NCBI RefSeq assembly: GCF_001499675.1
Contig: NZ_LN609302.1
Span: forward strand, 1 to 64,000
Length of the DNA stretch: 64,000 nucleotides
DNA from: Acetobacter ghanensis
GTDB lineage: Bacteria; Pseudomonadota; Alphaproteobacteria; Acetobacterales; Acetobacteraceae
Direction: 5' to 3'
A program made the translations under genes and the position numbers. Under the pieces are notes generated by a model, which worked only from the letters and a program-made list of their open reading frames with translations, was not told the DNA's origin and did not search any database. Shown here piece after piece: positions 34,879-43,036 of this stretch (the first letter of the stretch is position 1; the number at the start of each line of letters is the position of its first letter).

Positions 34879-35357
34879 CTCAGCAGAACAGAAGAAAGAA
34901 TGTGGGAAAACCGTGGCTTTTCAGGCGTAACGCAGAACGCCGCCCACCGGGCGCACAAATGGCAACGATACAGGGCTTATGGCATAACCTGCGCGCAGGT
35001 ACAAGCGCTTTCCACCCCGTAACAGCACAAAGCCCGCACACCCCATGTGGCGTTAGCCCTCGCGCTTTTGCTCCGTTGCCAGGCATCCGGGCCGCGTGCA
35101 TTTGCGATGCTGGAATTCACCACTTCCATCCCAGGACGTCTGGCGCTGCCACGGCCCCCATTTATGGCCAAGAAGGCGGCAGATCATACTTGTGGCAAAC
35201 CATCTCATACAGAAGGTCCTTTAAGCAGGGTAAGTGAGCCTGCTGTTAAATAAAGGCCGAACCCGCTGTTTGTCACTATCCCCCCACCCCTTGCCGCAAA
35301 ACGCACACATGTGCTGGCTCACAGCAAGGCAGAACCTGCCCATTCTGCCCCCGTGGA
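34879..35357. other. Gene-poor stretch at the right prophage edge
   Basis: About 480 bases hold no convincing gene. A minus-strand frame at 34977-35171 (64 residues) reads plausibly but has no recognised family and no clear ribosome binding site. I saw no direct repeat with 10,026-10,301 that could be an attachment site, but a short repeat would be missed by eye. Confidence 0.45.
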
Positions 35358-35702
35358 ATGAGAACAGTTTCCAAACTGAATACGTACCGGGATGGCTTCC
35401 GCATTTTAGGAACAATCTTCAATCTGGCCAAACTTGAGCGGCCACTCTTATGCTTTTCTATTATATCCGCAGTGCTCTTCAGCCTATCGCTTATACTGGG
35501 CCTGCCGGTTATACATGAATACTTCCGTACCGGGTATGTGCCCCGCTTCCCCACGGCTATCCTCGCTGCCGGGTTAATGATCCTTGCGGCATTATCGGGC
35601 GTTTGCGGTCTGATCATGGATATGATTGCAACAGGGCGCAGAGAAACAAAAAGACTGGCTTATCTGCGATACCTTCCCTTCCAAAGTGAAGAATCCAGCT
35701 AA
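35358..35702 (+). pseudogene. Glycosyltransferase family 2, C-terminal fragment
   Basis: The 114-residue frame VSKLNTYRDGFRILGTIFNL, followed by a hydrophobic pair of membrane segments and RRETKRLAYLRYLPF, is the C-terminal membrane part of GT2 polyprenyl-phosphate type enzymes. The usual preceding sequence (PEGSVSKL) is missing, and the text upstream of about 35,363 has no GT2 similarity. The GT2 domain with its DxD motif is absent, so this is a truncated remnant. The 5' cut is close to the prophage right edge. Confidence 0.75.
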
Positions 35703-35732
35703 CCTTAGTGCACGCAGGAACCTAAAACACCC

Positions 35733-37139
35733 ATGCCAGACCAAAGCCGCTTTGGAAATAAGGTGATGATTTTGTTGCCTTGTTTCATCCTGTTCCTAGG
35801 GTTTTTGCTGCATACACACAGGCTTCCCGATCACGATGTCACCTGGTTTGCATGGGGCGCGCGTGAATGGCTGAATGGCGCTGTCATTGGGCAGGATGTG
35901 ACTGACCCAAACTTCCCGCTTGCGTATCTGCTTTATCTTCCAGCAATCTTTCTGTCGCATTTCATACCGTTTACGCAGGCCCTATACGTCTATCCCCTGC
36001 TTTTAACCGCGTTTATTATTTTTATTGCGTGGGATGATGTACCATCATCTGCCCGGCTTCCCATTTTTAGTATGCTGGCTTTTTTTGTTGGCCTGAATTG
36101 GCCGCGTGAATTTGCACAAAGGGAAGAGTTGGTCATGCTCCTCGTTTTTCCTTATGTGCTACCTGTTGAAAGACGGGGCTGGCGTGCCATAGTGACGGGT
36201 GTACTGGCTGGTATTGGCTTTGCCGTTAAACCCTTTTTTCTTATTCCGTGGCTGCTGTTAGAGATCAAACGCAAGCCTTTCCGGAGCGAGCAGTTGGCCC
36301 TTATGGCAACGGGGGCCATATATGCTGTGTCGCTTCTGGTGTTTTTTCCTGTCTTTATCTTCCACCAATTACCAATTACGTCTCAGGTTTATGGTGCGTT
36401 CAATAATAAATTCTCAAACTTTATTCGCGATGGGCTTGCTCCCACTCTTATTTCCATCGCATTTTTTCTATGTGCCCTCAAAATAAAGAATAAATTCATA
36501 ACGGCATTTTCCATTGCGGCAATCGGCTTTAATATTGTCGCTCTCATACAAATGAAATTCTATATTTATCAGTTTCTGGCGACATATGGGTTTATCATGG
36601 TCGGCGCAACGGCCATGATCTGTTTAGGCAAAAAATATTGCAAAATCTTAGGCGGTATCTTTCTGGTTCTCGCCTACGCGCCACAAATCAAATTTAACCG
36701 CCTCTGGTACAAACACTATGACGAAAACCTTTACCAACAACCTTTGTTCCTGAAAAAGCTTCAGGATGAAGGGGCGCACTCATTCGCCGCCATTGATGTG
36801 CATCCTTACCCGGTCTTCCCCACCGTTATTTACGCCAGAGAACAGGGTATCAATTTTGTCGGTTCGGCCAGCAGTTACTGGTATTTACCAGCCGCGGCAA
36901 AAGGCAGTGCACTGGCAACACAGATGAGCCAGCAGCAACTCCTGAATGACCTGAGGAAGAAGCCCGACGTTATTATTGTGGATACTGACTGGCGACGCCA
37001 TACCCACGTCTCACGCAGCTTTAACGGGTTAGCGCTCCTGCTACAGGACCCGCTTATTGCGCAGGAGTGGGCGCACTATGTGCCGGATGGCGCCATCCTG
37101 AAAATGGTCTTCTACAAACGGCTACCGGATAAACCCTGA
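35733..37139 (+). CDS. GT-C-like membrane protein, putative glycosyltransferase
   Basis: This 468-residue membrane protein has about ten hydrophobic segments and an early periplasmic loop with HDVTWFAWGAREWLNGAVIG, which resembles the conserved acidic loop of GT-C enzymes (ArnT/PMT type). A soluble C-terminal domain (about 340-468) follows. Members transfer sugars from lipid-linked donors at the periplasmic face. The GT2 fragment directly upstream suggests the two once formed a glycan-modification pair. The acceptor is unknown. Codon use is less GC-rich than in core genes, suggesting acquisition. Confidence 0.6.
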   Translation: MPDQSRFGNKVMILLPCFILFLGFLLHTHRLPDHDVTWFAWGAREWLNGAVIGQDVTDPNFPLAYLLYLPAIFLSHFIPFTQALYVYPLLLTAFIIFIAWDDVPSSARLPIFSMLAFFVGLNWPREFAQREELVMLLVFPYVLPVERRGWRAIVTGVLAGIGFAVKPFFLIPWLLLEIKRKPFRSEQLALMATGAIYAVSLLVFFPVFIFHQLPITSQVYGAFNNKFSNFIRDGLAPTLISIAFFLCALKIKNKFITAFSIAAIGFNIVALIQMKFYIYQFLATYGFIMVGATAMICLGKKYCKILGGIFLVLAYAPQIKFNRLWYKHYDENLYQQPLFLKKLQDEGAHSFAAIDVHPYPVFPTVIYAREQGINFVGSASSYWYLPAAAKGSALATQMSQQQLLNDLRKKPDVIIVDTDWRRHTHVSRSFNGLALLLQDPLIAQEWAHYVPDGAILKMVFYKRLPDKP

Positions 37140-37369
37140 GCATATGGCCAGCAGAAGAGGTGTGATAGCGACCGTAATGAAACCCAACCACGTCACCTCA
37201 AGGTTGGTGGCCATGAGCCACAAAAACACGCAGCTCTAACCAAAAAATATAGTGAATATTGGTTTACGAAGGAAAAGCGTTGTAATTGACAAAGCCGATC
37301 ATCAGAACAAGACTGCACGGTATATTCGCGTTACAATTATCAAAAAAGAACACAATGGGTTAATTTACT

Positions 37370-37955
37370 ATGTCCAAACTGCTGGACTTGAATAAATTTG
37401 ATATTTTTGACTTGTTTCCGCGCCTAGCCGATCTGGGTGCGGGCGCGTTTGGCGAGGATGCTGATATCTTTGGCGATACATTGGCAGAAGTTATTGAAAA
37501 TGCGCCGCACGGTCATGCCCTGCCGTTCAAGCAACAAACAGTCAACGAATTAAAGACTTTATTGGCTTGCAATGGTGCGGAAATCAACCATGCAAGCCTT
37601 GCTTTGATCCGCATAAGTCCCACTGAATACGTTGAAGAACCACCTCATTGGGGCCGTTTCCCAAGCCTGCGGGCATTCTGGTCTGCCGTCCTTCAGGTTT
37701 TTGAAAATGACCCCGAGGTGCAGGCGGGAAAAAAGATTGACCCAAATACACCGCTATGTTCCTGCCCCAATTCTCAAACTCGCAATTCAATATGGGAAAA
37801 GAGGGGTGGACCCCCGTGGCACACCTAGGTGTTTCAAATATACTATTCCTATAACCAGATGGTCACGAGCTACTGGTGGCGATCCGCGTCATTATACTCT
37901 TGAAGTAATAGTACGTGAAAAAGATTGGACAATTATGCACTTTCTATACAAATAA
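37370..37955 (+). pseudogene. Candidate toxin gene, frame disrupted near 37,750
   Basis: The first frame (MSKLLDLNKFDIFDLFPRLA to GKKIDPNT) and a second frame (RYVPAPILKLAIQYGKRGVD, then FKYTIPITRWSRATGGDPRH and VREKDWTIMHFLYK, ending 37955) appear to be one protein. One extra base near CCCC at about 37,770 breaks it. The C-terminal part has the compact beta-rich, His and Arg containing look of small nuclease toxins, but no family is recognised. It is followed after nine bases by another disrupted gene, as toxin and immunity genes often are. Confidence 0.4.
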
Positions 37956-37964
37956 GGATAAAAT

Positions 37965-38544
37965 ATGGTAAAATTTAATTTCTTACCCTGCGATGTATTT
38001 CCGCATTTGAACGCTACATGTTCGATATACGAATTTGATGCGACAATCATTTATCCTCTTTCCTATGGAAATAAAAAAACTGCCATACAGAAATATATAG
38101 AATCGCATGCCGGGTTTAAAGAAAATTTTCCAGTAATAAATATAGATTCAATTATACCTTATGGATGGGAATATAGTCCGATCCATAAGCTTGCATTTCG
38201 GTGAAATAGAGGAAGAAGAGTTTAGTTACGAAGGGAATTTTGAAAAATACCCTCTAGCAACCCTTGAAATATTAGACATAGATACACAACAGGATAATTT
38301 GTATTTCAAAGAACAAGTTTCTGTTAAAATTGATAGAGAAAAGCGTGTTATATGTGTTGGTTTCGGGGAAAGAAAAGAAATATATCAAACCTTTTCTCTG
38401 GCAGATAATCTGATAGTACATGCAGATAAAGATAACAATCTGGTAGCTATGGTTTTTCGTAACTTCCAATGGATAGATATAGAAACTGAACCCAGCATTC
38501 CATGGCAGCATATGGGTAAGAAACGGTCTCTTTTTTTACCCTGA
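37965..38544 (+). pseudogene. Candidate immunity-type gene, frame disrupted near 38,195
   Basis: MVKFNFLPCDVFPHLNATCS starts after AAGGA with good spacing. The frame ends at 38204 (KLAFR), while the next frame from about 38,195 continues coherently (GEIEEEEFSYEGNFEKYPLA, then YQTFSLADNLIVHADKDNNL). Removing one base near TTTCGG would join them as KLAFGEIEEEEF. The product is acidic, and the DNA is very AT-rich (by eye about 35% GC), a sign of transfer. No family is recognised; the immunity role is inferred from the layout. Confidence 0.4.
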
Positions 38545-38905
38545 CAAAATATCTGCGGAAATTATTTTAATGCCTGTTTGATGGTGTTCCGTTTGGAAAA
38601 GTAGATCTTCCGCTTTCCCTCCCAAGGCCGCCTGTCTGCTTAATGAATTTAAAGCAGACAGGTGGCGGTCGCCCTCAAGCCGGACATCGGAGTGGGGATG
38701 GCGGCTGCCCGAAAGTTGGCATTTTCAGGTGAACCGCAATAGACTGCGTTTGAGGACTTTTCTGCCGGTCCGCTTTGGCGAATGAAGACAGTCCGTTCGC
38801 GCTGAACTGCTACCCGTTCTTGGACCACCCAGCTTGCCGTTATCCAGCTTCTGCTGATAGCGGCGGCCATGTGCCGTGAATGAAAGACGGAAGTCACGTC
38901 AGAAG
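38545..38905. other. Non-coding flank downstream of the reverse transcriptase, with hairpin
   Basis: This 360-base stretch lies directly downstream of the reverse transcriptase gene on its strand. It includes a strong hairpin at 38627-38666 (arms CCTGTCTGCTT and AAGCAGACAGG, perfect for 11 bp, extendable to 15 with one G-U pair). It could be a terminator-like element or part of a structured RNA. I see no reliable gene. Confidence 0.45.
38627..38666. repeat. Long perfect inverted repeat (hairpin)
   Basis: The 11-base arms at 38631-38641 and 38652-38662 are exact reverse complements around a 10-base loop. Four outer pairs continue the stem, the first of them G-T. There is no clear T run. It is the most stable structure I noticed in the island. 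Confidence 0.8.
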
Positions 38906-40672
38906 TCAGAAAGGTAGGTCATAGTCATCATCATCGTCAAAGTTGAATGGATTTCTCCAACGTTCCCAGTCATGGACATCGGAATCCGAGCCGTAGTCCT
39001 CGCCTAGAGTTTCATAGCGCCGGGACCGCGGCGGCACACTGGAGATGATTTCGATTGCGCCGCGAAGGATCGCCGAGCGGCGCCCCTCAAGAGCCTCTTG
39101 TAATTTAGGGCCGATTGCCGGGAGGGCCAGCGGCAGGTTAGTGGTGCTATTGTCGAAAAAGGAGACGTTGGCGTCGCGCATCGCACGAAAGTGCGTGTCG
39201 GCCTGGACGGCCTCTCGCGCGCCAGGGACCCGCCAAGTCTTGCGGATGCCCGCCTCATAAATCAGCATCCAATGCTCGCCGCGAAGGCTCTCAGTATTGA
39301 CCGTGCCCGTCCAATCTGAAACCGCACCGCGTCCGCTCAGTAGACGCCGGGAGCGCAGCATTAGGACGAGGCAGGCGCAGATGCTGTTTTCGATACGCGC
39401 AACGAGAGCAGTGGCGCGCTCGCTCAACTTGATCTCGAGGCTACGGCAGAGCCAGAGCACCCAGACCACTTCGAAATGATGGTTGTAGGGCGCGTGATCC
39501 TCAATCATCCGTTCGACAAAGTCGTTGACCGCCGAGCCTACGGGATAGCCAGCCGCAGCATAGGTGCACAGGATTTTCACGACGGCGTCGAGGCAACTTG
39601 AATTCTCGCGTGCAACGCGCAGCAGGAATGGCTCATACAGGCCCCAGTTCTCGCGTTGGATCAGGACGCGGGAGGTTGTCCGCACCGCATAAGAAGCGAT
39701 GCTTTCGTCTGGGTGTGACTTCGACAAGGCGATTACTTCGGTAAAGAAGCGCATCAGGTCGTGCCGTTGATCGCGCGCGGACGCGGCGAGCGACAGGCTG
39801 GCGATCGCTCCTGGCCAGCTCGCTTCGTTGAAATCGAGTGCCGCAGTGATCGCTGTCTTGGATGCGTTCAGTTGCAGGTCGAATTTCAAAACAGCGCCGC
39901 GCAGTGCGGCCAGATAGCGCTCGGCATCGACATGCGAGCCAAAGGCGAGAAAGAAATCGTCGACGTATCGATAGCCACCGAGAAGGCTGGCAGAAATGGC
40001 GGGATCGATCTCACGTTCGACTGCGCAGAGGATAAGTTCGGAAAGGATTCGCGAGCTATCTGGCCCAACCGGGATACCGATGGTCTGGCCGTCCTGACAG
40101 CCTCGCATCAAGAAATCGAGGCGGTTGCCGAGTAGGGTCGCGTCATGACGGTTACGTTTGGCGGTGCGCTTGTCGTGAAGCGCCCAAGGAATCGAATGGG
40201 TATAGATCGCGTGGTAGAAGCTGAGCACATCGGTCTGCAGTATTGCGCGGCTCGTAGCATAGGCCTTGATCCGGTGTTCCGCGAGCAAGGACAACTTGGG
40301 CATCGGCACGGCGCGGCTATCGAGAGGCGTGACCAGCGCCGGTGTCATGCTGATCGCCGACGTCGCCATCTGGGTTTCGATAGCCCTCCAGTTTTGGGCG
40401 AGGGCCTGCACCAGATAGTATTGGTTGATTGGGTTGGGGATAGCCAGCATCCGACGAGAATGCCCCTTCCGCGCCATGTCGAAGCGGCCACAGTTCGAGG
40501 GAAAGGGGTAGTTGCGCTTGTCCTTCGCAGGCAACGCGTCGGCATGAGTCTTCCAAGCAGCGGCGACGGGCGTGATGTTGCGGGCAAAGCTTACGCTGGT
40601 GAACGGCGGCGGAAGTTCCTTTGGCAAATAGCCGCGCCCAAGCAGTGCATCGATCCGAGCGTCCTCTTCCAT
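38906..40672 (-). CDS. Defence-type reverse transcriptase (UG/Abi/DRT-like)
   Basis: The N-terminus contains DALLGRGYLPKELPPPF, a segment I associate with unknown-group and abortive-infection reverse transcriptases. Counted from an ATG at 40684, motif A is LQTDVLSFYHAIYTHSIPWA with Asp at 152, motif B is GIPVGPDSSRILSEL (203-217) and motif C is RYVDDFFLAF with YVDD at 240-243, all intact. Residues about 300-560 are a helical, repeat-like C-terminal domain, as in AbiK/AbiA-type enzymes; the tail is acidic (FDDDDDYDLPF). There is no maturase or endonuclease domain, so it is not a group II intron. I cannot assign a DRT subtype. The start could be the ATG at 40672 or 40684; neither has a clear ribosome binding site. 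Confidence 0.85.
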   Translation of the reverse strand: MEEDARIDALLGRGYLPKELPPPFTSVSFARNITPVAAAWKTHADALPAKDKRNYPFPSNCGRFDMARKGHSRRMLAIPNPINQYYLVQALAQNWRAIETQMATSAISMTPALVTPLDSRAVPMPKLSLLAEHRIKAYATSRAILQTDVLSFYHAIYTHSIPWALHDKRTAKRNRHDATLLGNRLDFLMRGCQDGQTIGIPVGPDSSRILSELILCAVEREIDPAISASLLGGYRYVDDFFLAFGSHVDAERYLAALRGAVLKFDLQLNASKTAITAALDFNEASWPGAIASLSLAASARDQRHDLMRFFTEVIALSKSHPDESIASYAVRTTSRVLIQRENWGLYEPFLLRVARENSSCLDAVVKILCTYAAAGYPVGSAVNDFVERMIEDHAPYNHHFEVVWVLWLCRSLEIKLSERATALVARIENSICACLVLMLRSRRLLSGRGAVSDWTGTVNTESLRGEHWMLIYEAGIRKTWRVPGAREAVQADTHFRAMRDANVSFFDNSTTNLPLALPAIGPKLQEALEGRRSAILRGAIEIISSVPPRSRRYETLGEDYGSDSDVHDWERWRNPFNFDDDDDYDLPF

Positions 40673-40911
40673 GCATGCTAGCATAGCATTTTATTTGATT
40701 TCGTTACAATCGTGTGAAACGGACGGTCGAGCTTTTGAAGAGCCCAAAAACGGTCAGGCAGATGGCGGCCCAGCAGCGGCTGAACTGCGTCCGGTTATAC
40801 CCGCCGGTCAGCAAGGCACCCCAACTGCTGCCGTTCGCTCTGTCATTTAGCGAGCCGGGAAGCGGTCAGTCTGCAGATGGTTGGTAGGCGTCATGAACCT
40901 GCGTGCTGCGA

Positions 40912-41121
40912 ATGGCTACTTTCGGCTATCGCTTCCCGACAGCCGACCTTCCGTTCCCCCCCCCGGAGCTGAACTACAATCTCAACGAGGAGCTCGATGG
41001 AAAAGCGTTTCTCAATGGGCGGTTGATCGTGCGCGTCGAACGTGTTTCGACCTGTGTGTCAGCGGTCTCGACCCGAAGTGGCGTCGTCGGATCGCCGCTG
41101 CGGCGCGACCTGCTGGAATGA
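40912..41121 (+). CDS. Orphan small protein next to the reverse transcriptase
   Basis: A 69-residue frame starts MATFGYRFPTADLPFPPPEL and continues with NEELDGKAFLNGRLIVRVER, ending GSPLRRDLLE. It reads like a real small beta-rich protein. It contains a C10 run at about 40,958-40,967, which makes the frame sensitive to sequence error. It is divergent from the reverse transcriptase with a 240-base spacer and is followed after six bases by another small frame. No family is recognised. Confidence 0.4.
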   Translation: MATFGYRFPTADLPFPPPELNYNLNEELDGKAFLNGRLIVRVERVSTCVSAVSTRSGVVGSPLRRDLLE

Positions 41122-41127
41122 GACAAA

Positions 41128-41307
41128 ATGTTTAATGGCGATCCTCGGATTGAGGCTCAGTCTTACTATTTGACGTTCGTCTATGCCGACCATCGGAACG
41201 ACGATGTCGTATCCATGCCTATCACGGCGCATCCGGACCGTTTTGAAGACACGGCCGCTGTCAACCTTCTATCGTGCCAACCGAAACAGCATCATCACAA
41301 GTCATGA
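41128..41307 (+). CDS. Second orphan small protein in the island
   Basis: A 59-residue frame starts MFNGDPRIEAQSYYLTFVYA and continues DHRNDDVVSMPITAHPDRFE. It ends in a His-rich tail (QHHHKS). The text is coherent, and GAG lies 5-7 bases before the ATG. It may be an operon partner of the 69-residue gene or a remnant of a larger gene. No function is recognised. Confidence 0.4.
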   Translation: MFNGDPRIEAQSYYLTFVYADHRNDDVVSMPITAHPDRFEDTAAVNLLSCQPKQHHHKS

Positions 41308-41484
41308 TCTCTGCGTCGGTCGATCCCGCCGGAAACATAACGCTCGGCGGGTCTACCGAAGCAAAACCCGATGAAACAGAGCCTTTGTGCTGAACCAGAG
41401 TTCAGTAGAAATTCTCCAGACACCGTTTATCTCCCAAATGTTCCTAAAATTACTTATATAGTAAAAGCATATCGCAAAGGCTCT

Positions 41485-41728
41485 CTGCGGCCCTTGGCCT
41501 ATAGGGACAAGACTAAGGCTTGCTTTCGCGCTCTTGCTCTACACAGGGCGGCGTAGGAGCGATGTTGTGGAGATGGGGGAGTTGTCTATCAAAGGTGGCG
41601 CGATCAGGATTACCCAGATCAAAACAGGAGCATATCTTGAGCTACTTATGCCGGCCCGATTGATTGAAGCGATAGATGCCATGGCTACGCTGCAAAAAAG
41701 AAATATTGTACAATTCTGCGCGGATTAG
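41485..41728 (+). pseudogene. Tyrosine recombinase (integrase) remnant
   Basis: The frame reads PIGTRLRLAFALLLYTGRRR, then SDVVEMGELSIKGGAIRITQ and IKTGAYLELLMPARLIEAID. This is the catalytic box I region of phage-type tyrosine recombinases, with the first catalytic Arg in YTGRRRSD. The N-terminal DNA-binding region and the C-terminal HxxR and Tyr are missing, so it is inactive. It ends 18 bases from the tRNA-Lys 3' end, which points to past integration at this tRNA. Confidence 0.8.
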
Positions 41729-41746
41729 CATTTTTTTAGGGAGAAA

Positions 41747-41822
41747 TGGTGAGCCGGGAGGGACTCGAACCCTCGACCATTCGATTAAAAGTCGAATGCT
41801 CTACCAGCTGAGCTACCGGCTC
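41747..41822 (-). tRNA. tRNA-Lys (anticodon UUU)
   Basis: The minus strand folds as a complete cloverleaf of 76 bases including an encoded CCA. The acceptor stem is GAGCCGG/CCGGCTC, the D arm is GCTC...GAGC and the anticodon arm TTCGA-CTTTTAA-TCGAA gives anticodon TTT. The T arm is GAGGG-TTCGAGT-CCCTC. Its 3' end faces the island, as expected of a tRNA used as an attachment site. Confidence 0.97.
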
Positions 41823-41932
41823 ACACATGGAACCACGCGGTCAGGGACCGTGCGTGATGGGGCTGTTCCTAACTGGATTAACCCCTTGCGTCAAGCGCAG
41901 AAAGGCATTTTTCCGCCAGAAACCCCACAAAA

Positions 41933-41962
41933 CAAAAACGGCCCGCCTGAGTGGGCGGGCCG
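41933..41962 (-). terminator. Terminator downstream of ppiB
   Basis: Minus-strand arms CGGCCCGCC and GGCGGGCCG (41939-41947 and 41954-41962) form a nine-pair stem followed by T-rich sequence. It ends the gyrA-coaD-ppiB direction before the tRNA. Confidence 0.85.
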
Positions 41963-41973
41963 CTTGCGTGGGA

Positions 41974-42465
41974 TCAGGCTTCCGCCTTGTCCGCCGGGAC
42001 CATTTTGGCAATCCGGTCGGGCTCATTCACCACGCCGGACATGCCGGAGCCGCGTTTGATCTTGTCCACGTTCTCCATGCCTTCAATCACTTCACCCACA
42101 ATGGTGTACTGGCCATCCAGATGGGGGGAAGGTTCGAACATGATGAAGAACTGGCTGTTGGCGCTGTTCGGGTCAGACGTGCGGGCCATGCCAATGGTGC
42201 CACGTTCAAACTTGGCCTTGTTGGTAAATTCGGCCGGCAGGTCCGGCAGGTCGGAACCGTGCATACCCGTGCCCGTGGGGTCCCCACCCTGCGCCATAAA
42301 GCCGGAGATAACGCGGTGGAAGGGCACGTTGTCATAAAAGCCCTGTTCCGCCAGCGTGCGAATACGCTCCGCCGCTTTGGGCGCCAGATCCGGGCGCAGG
42401 CGAATAACGACGCGGCCTGCGGGCACATCCATATAGATCAGGTCTTTTTTATCTTCTGTGGACAT
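41974..42465 (-). CDS. ppiB: Peptidyl-prolyl cis-trans isomerase, cyclophilin type
   Basis: This 163-residue cyclophilin has the active-site segment VPFHRVISGFMAQGGDPTGT and SANSQFFIMF, with the catalytic Arg in FHRV. There is no signal peptide, so it is a cytosolic enzyme that speeds proline isomerisation during folding. An ATG at 42495 exists, but the ATG at 42465 gives the usual start. It follows coaD by 43 bases and is last before the terminator. Confidence 0.93.
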   Translation of the reverse strand: MSTEDKKDLIYMDVPAGRVVIRLRPDLAPKAAERIRTLAEQGFYDNVPFHRVISGFMAQGGDPTGTGMHGSDLPDLPAEFTNKAKFERGTIGMARTSDPNSANSQFFIMFEPSPHLDGQYTIVGEVIEGMENVDKIKRGSGMSGVVNEPDRIAKMVPADKAEA

Positions 42466-42508
42466 CAGAAACTCTCCTGTTAATGCAACACCCAACCCAA
42501 CGCGCGGG

Positions 42509-43036
42509 TCAGCCTGTGCGTTCGGCCAGACGGGCCAGCAGGCGCGCCTGTGTGTAGGGTGTTACGAACTCTGAAATATCGCCGTTATAGCTGGCAATTT
42601 CCTTCACCATCCGGGAGGAAATAAACTGCGTACGCTCGGACGCCATAAGGAACACGGTTTCTATTCCGCTATCCAGCCTACGGTTTACGCCCGACATCTG
42701 CACTTCGTAATCAAAGTCGGACAGAACGCGCAGGCCACGGAAGATCAGCGTGGCCCCATTCGCCCGCACTGCCTCCACCAGCAACGAGTGGAAGGAGACC
42801 ACAGTCATGTCTCCCCCCGTGCGGGCCTTAATGGCTGGCAGAGCCTCGCGCACGCACTCCATCCGTTCATCCAGCGGCATAAGCGGGCTTTTGCCGGGGT
42901 TGCGGGCCACGCCAATAATCAGCCGGTCCACAAGCCTGCTGGCCCGCTCAATAACATCCAGATGGCCGACTGTAACCGGGTCAAACGTGCCGGCATACAA
43001 CCCGACACGTCTGGGTGCGGCAACAGCACTGGTCAT
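42509..43036 (-). CDS. coaD: Phosphopantetheine adenylyltransferase
   Basis: This 175-residue enzyme catalyses the fourth step of coenzyme A synthesis (4'-phosphopantetheine + ATP to dephospho-CoA). The nucleotidyltransferase motif is [14 protein letters not shown], and the C-terminal motif is [17 protein letters not shown]. The length is normal. Its ATG overlaps the gyrA stop (ATGA), so the two are coupled. Confidence 0.97.
   Translation of the reverse strand: MTSAVAAPRRVGLYAGTFDPVTVGHLDVIERASRLVDRLIIGVARNPGKSPLMPLDERMECVREALPAIKARTGGDMTVVSFHSLLVEAVRANGATLIFRGLRVLSDFDYEVQMSGVNRRLDSGIETVFLMASERTQFISSRMVKEIASYNGDISEFVTPYTQARLLARLAERTG

Noticed and set aside
34977..35171. 64-codon minus-strand frame at the prophage edge
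   Set aside because: The text is plausible, but there is no family, no clear ribosome binding site and no partner gene.
37141..37225. Membrane-protein-like minus-strand text (LMATNLEVTWLGFITVAITP)
   Set aside because: It is short, has no start, and partly overlaps the end of the GT-C-like gene. It could be a remnant, but the evidence is too thin.
38649..38897. 82-codon minus-strand frame directly after the reverse transcriptase
   Set aside because: It starts at GTG without a ribosome binding site, ends in the hairpin region and has no recognisable fold; the stretch looks non-coding.
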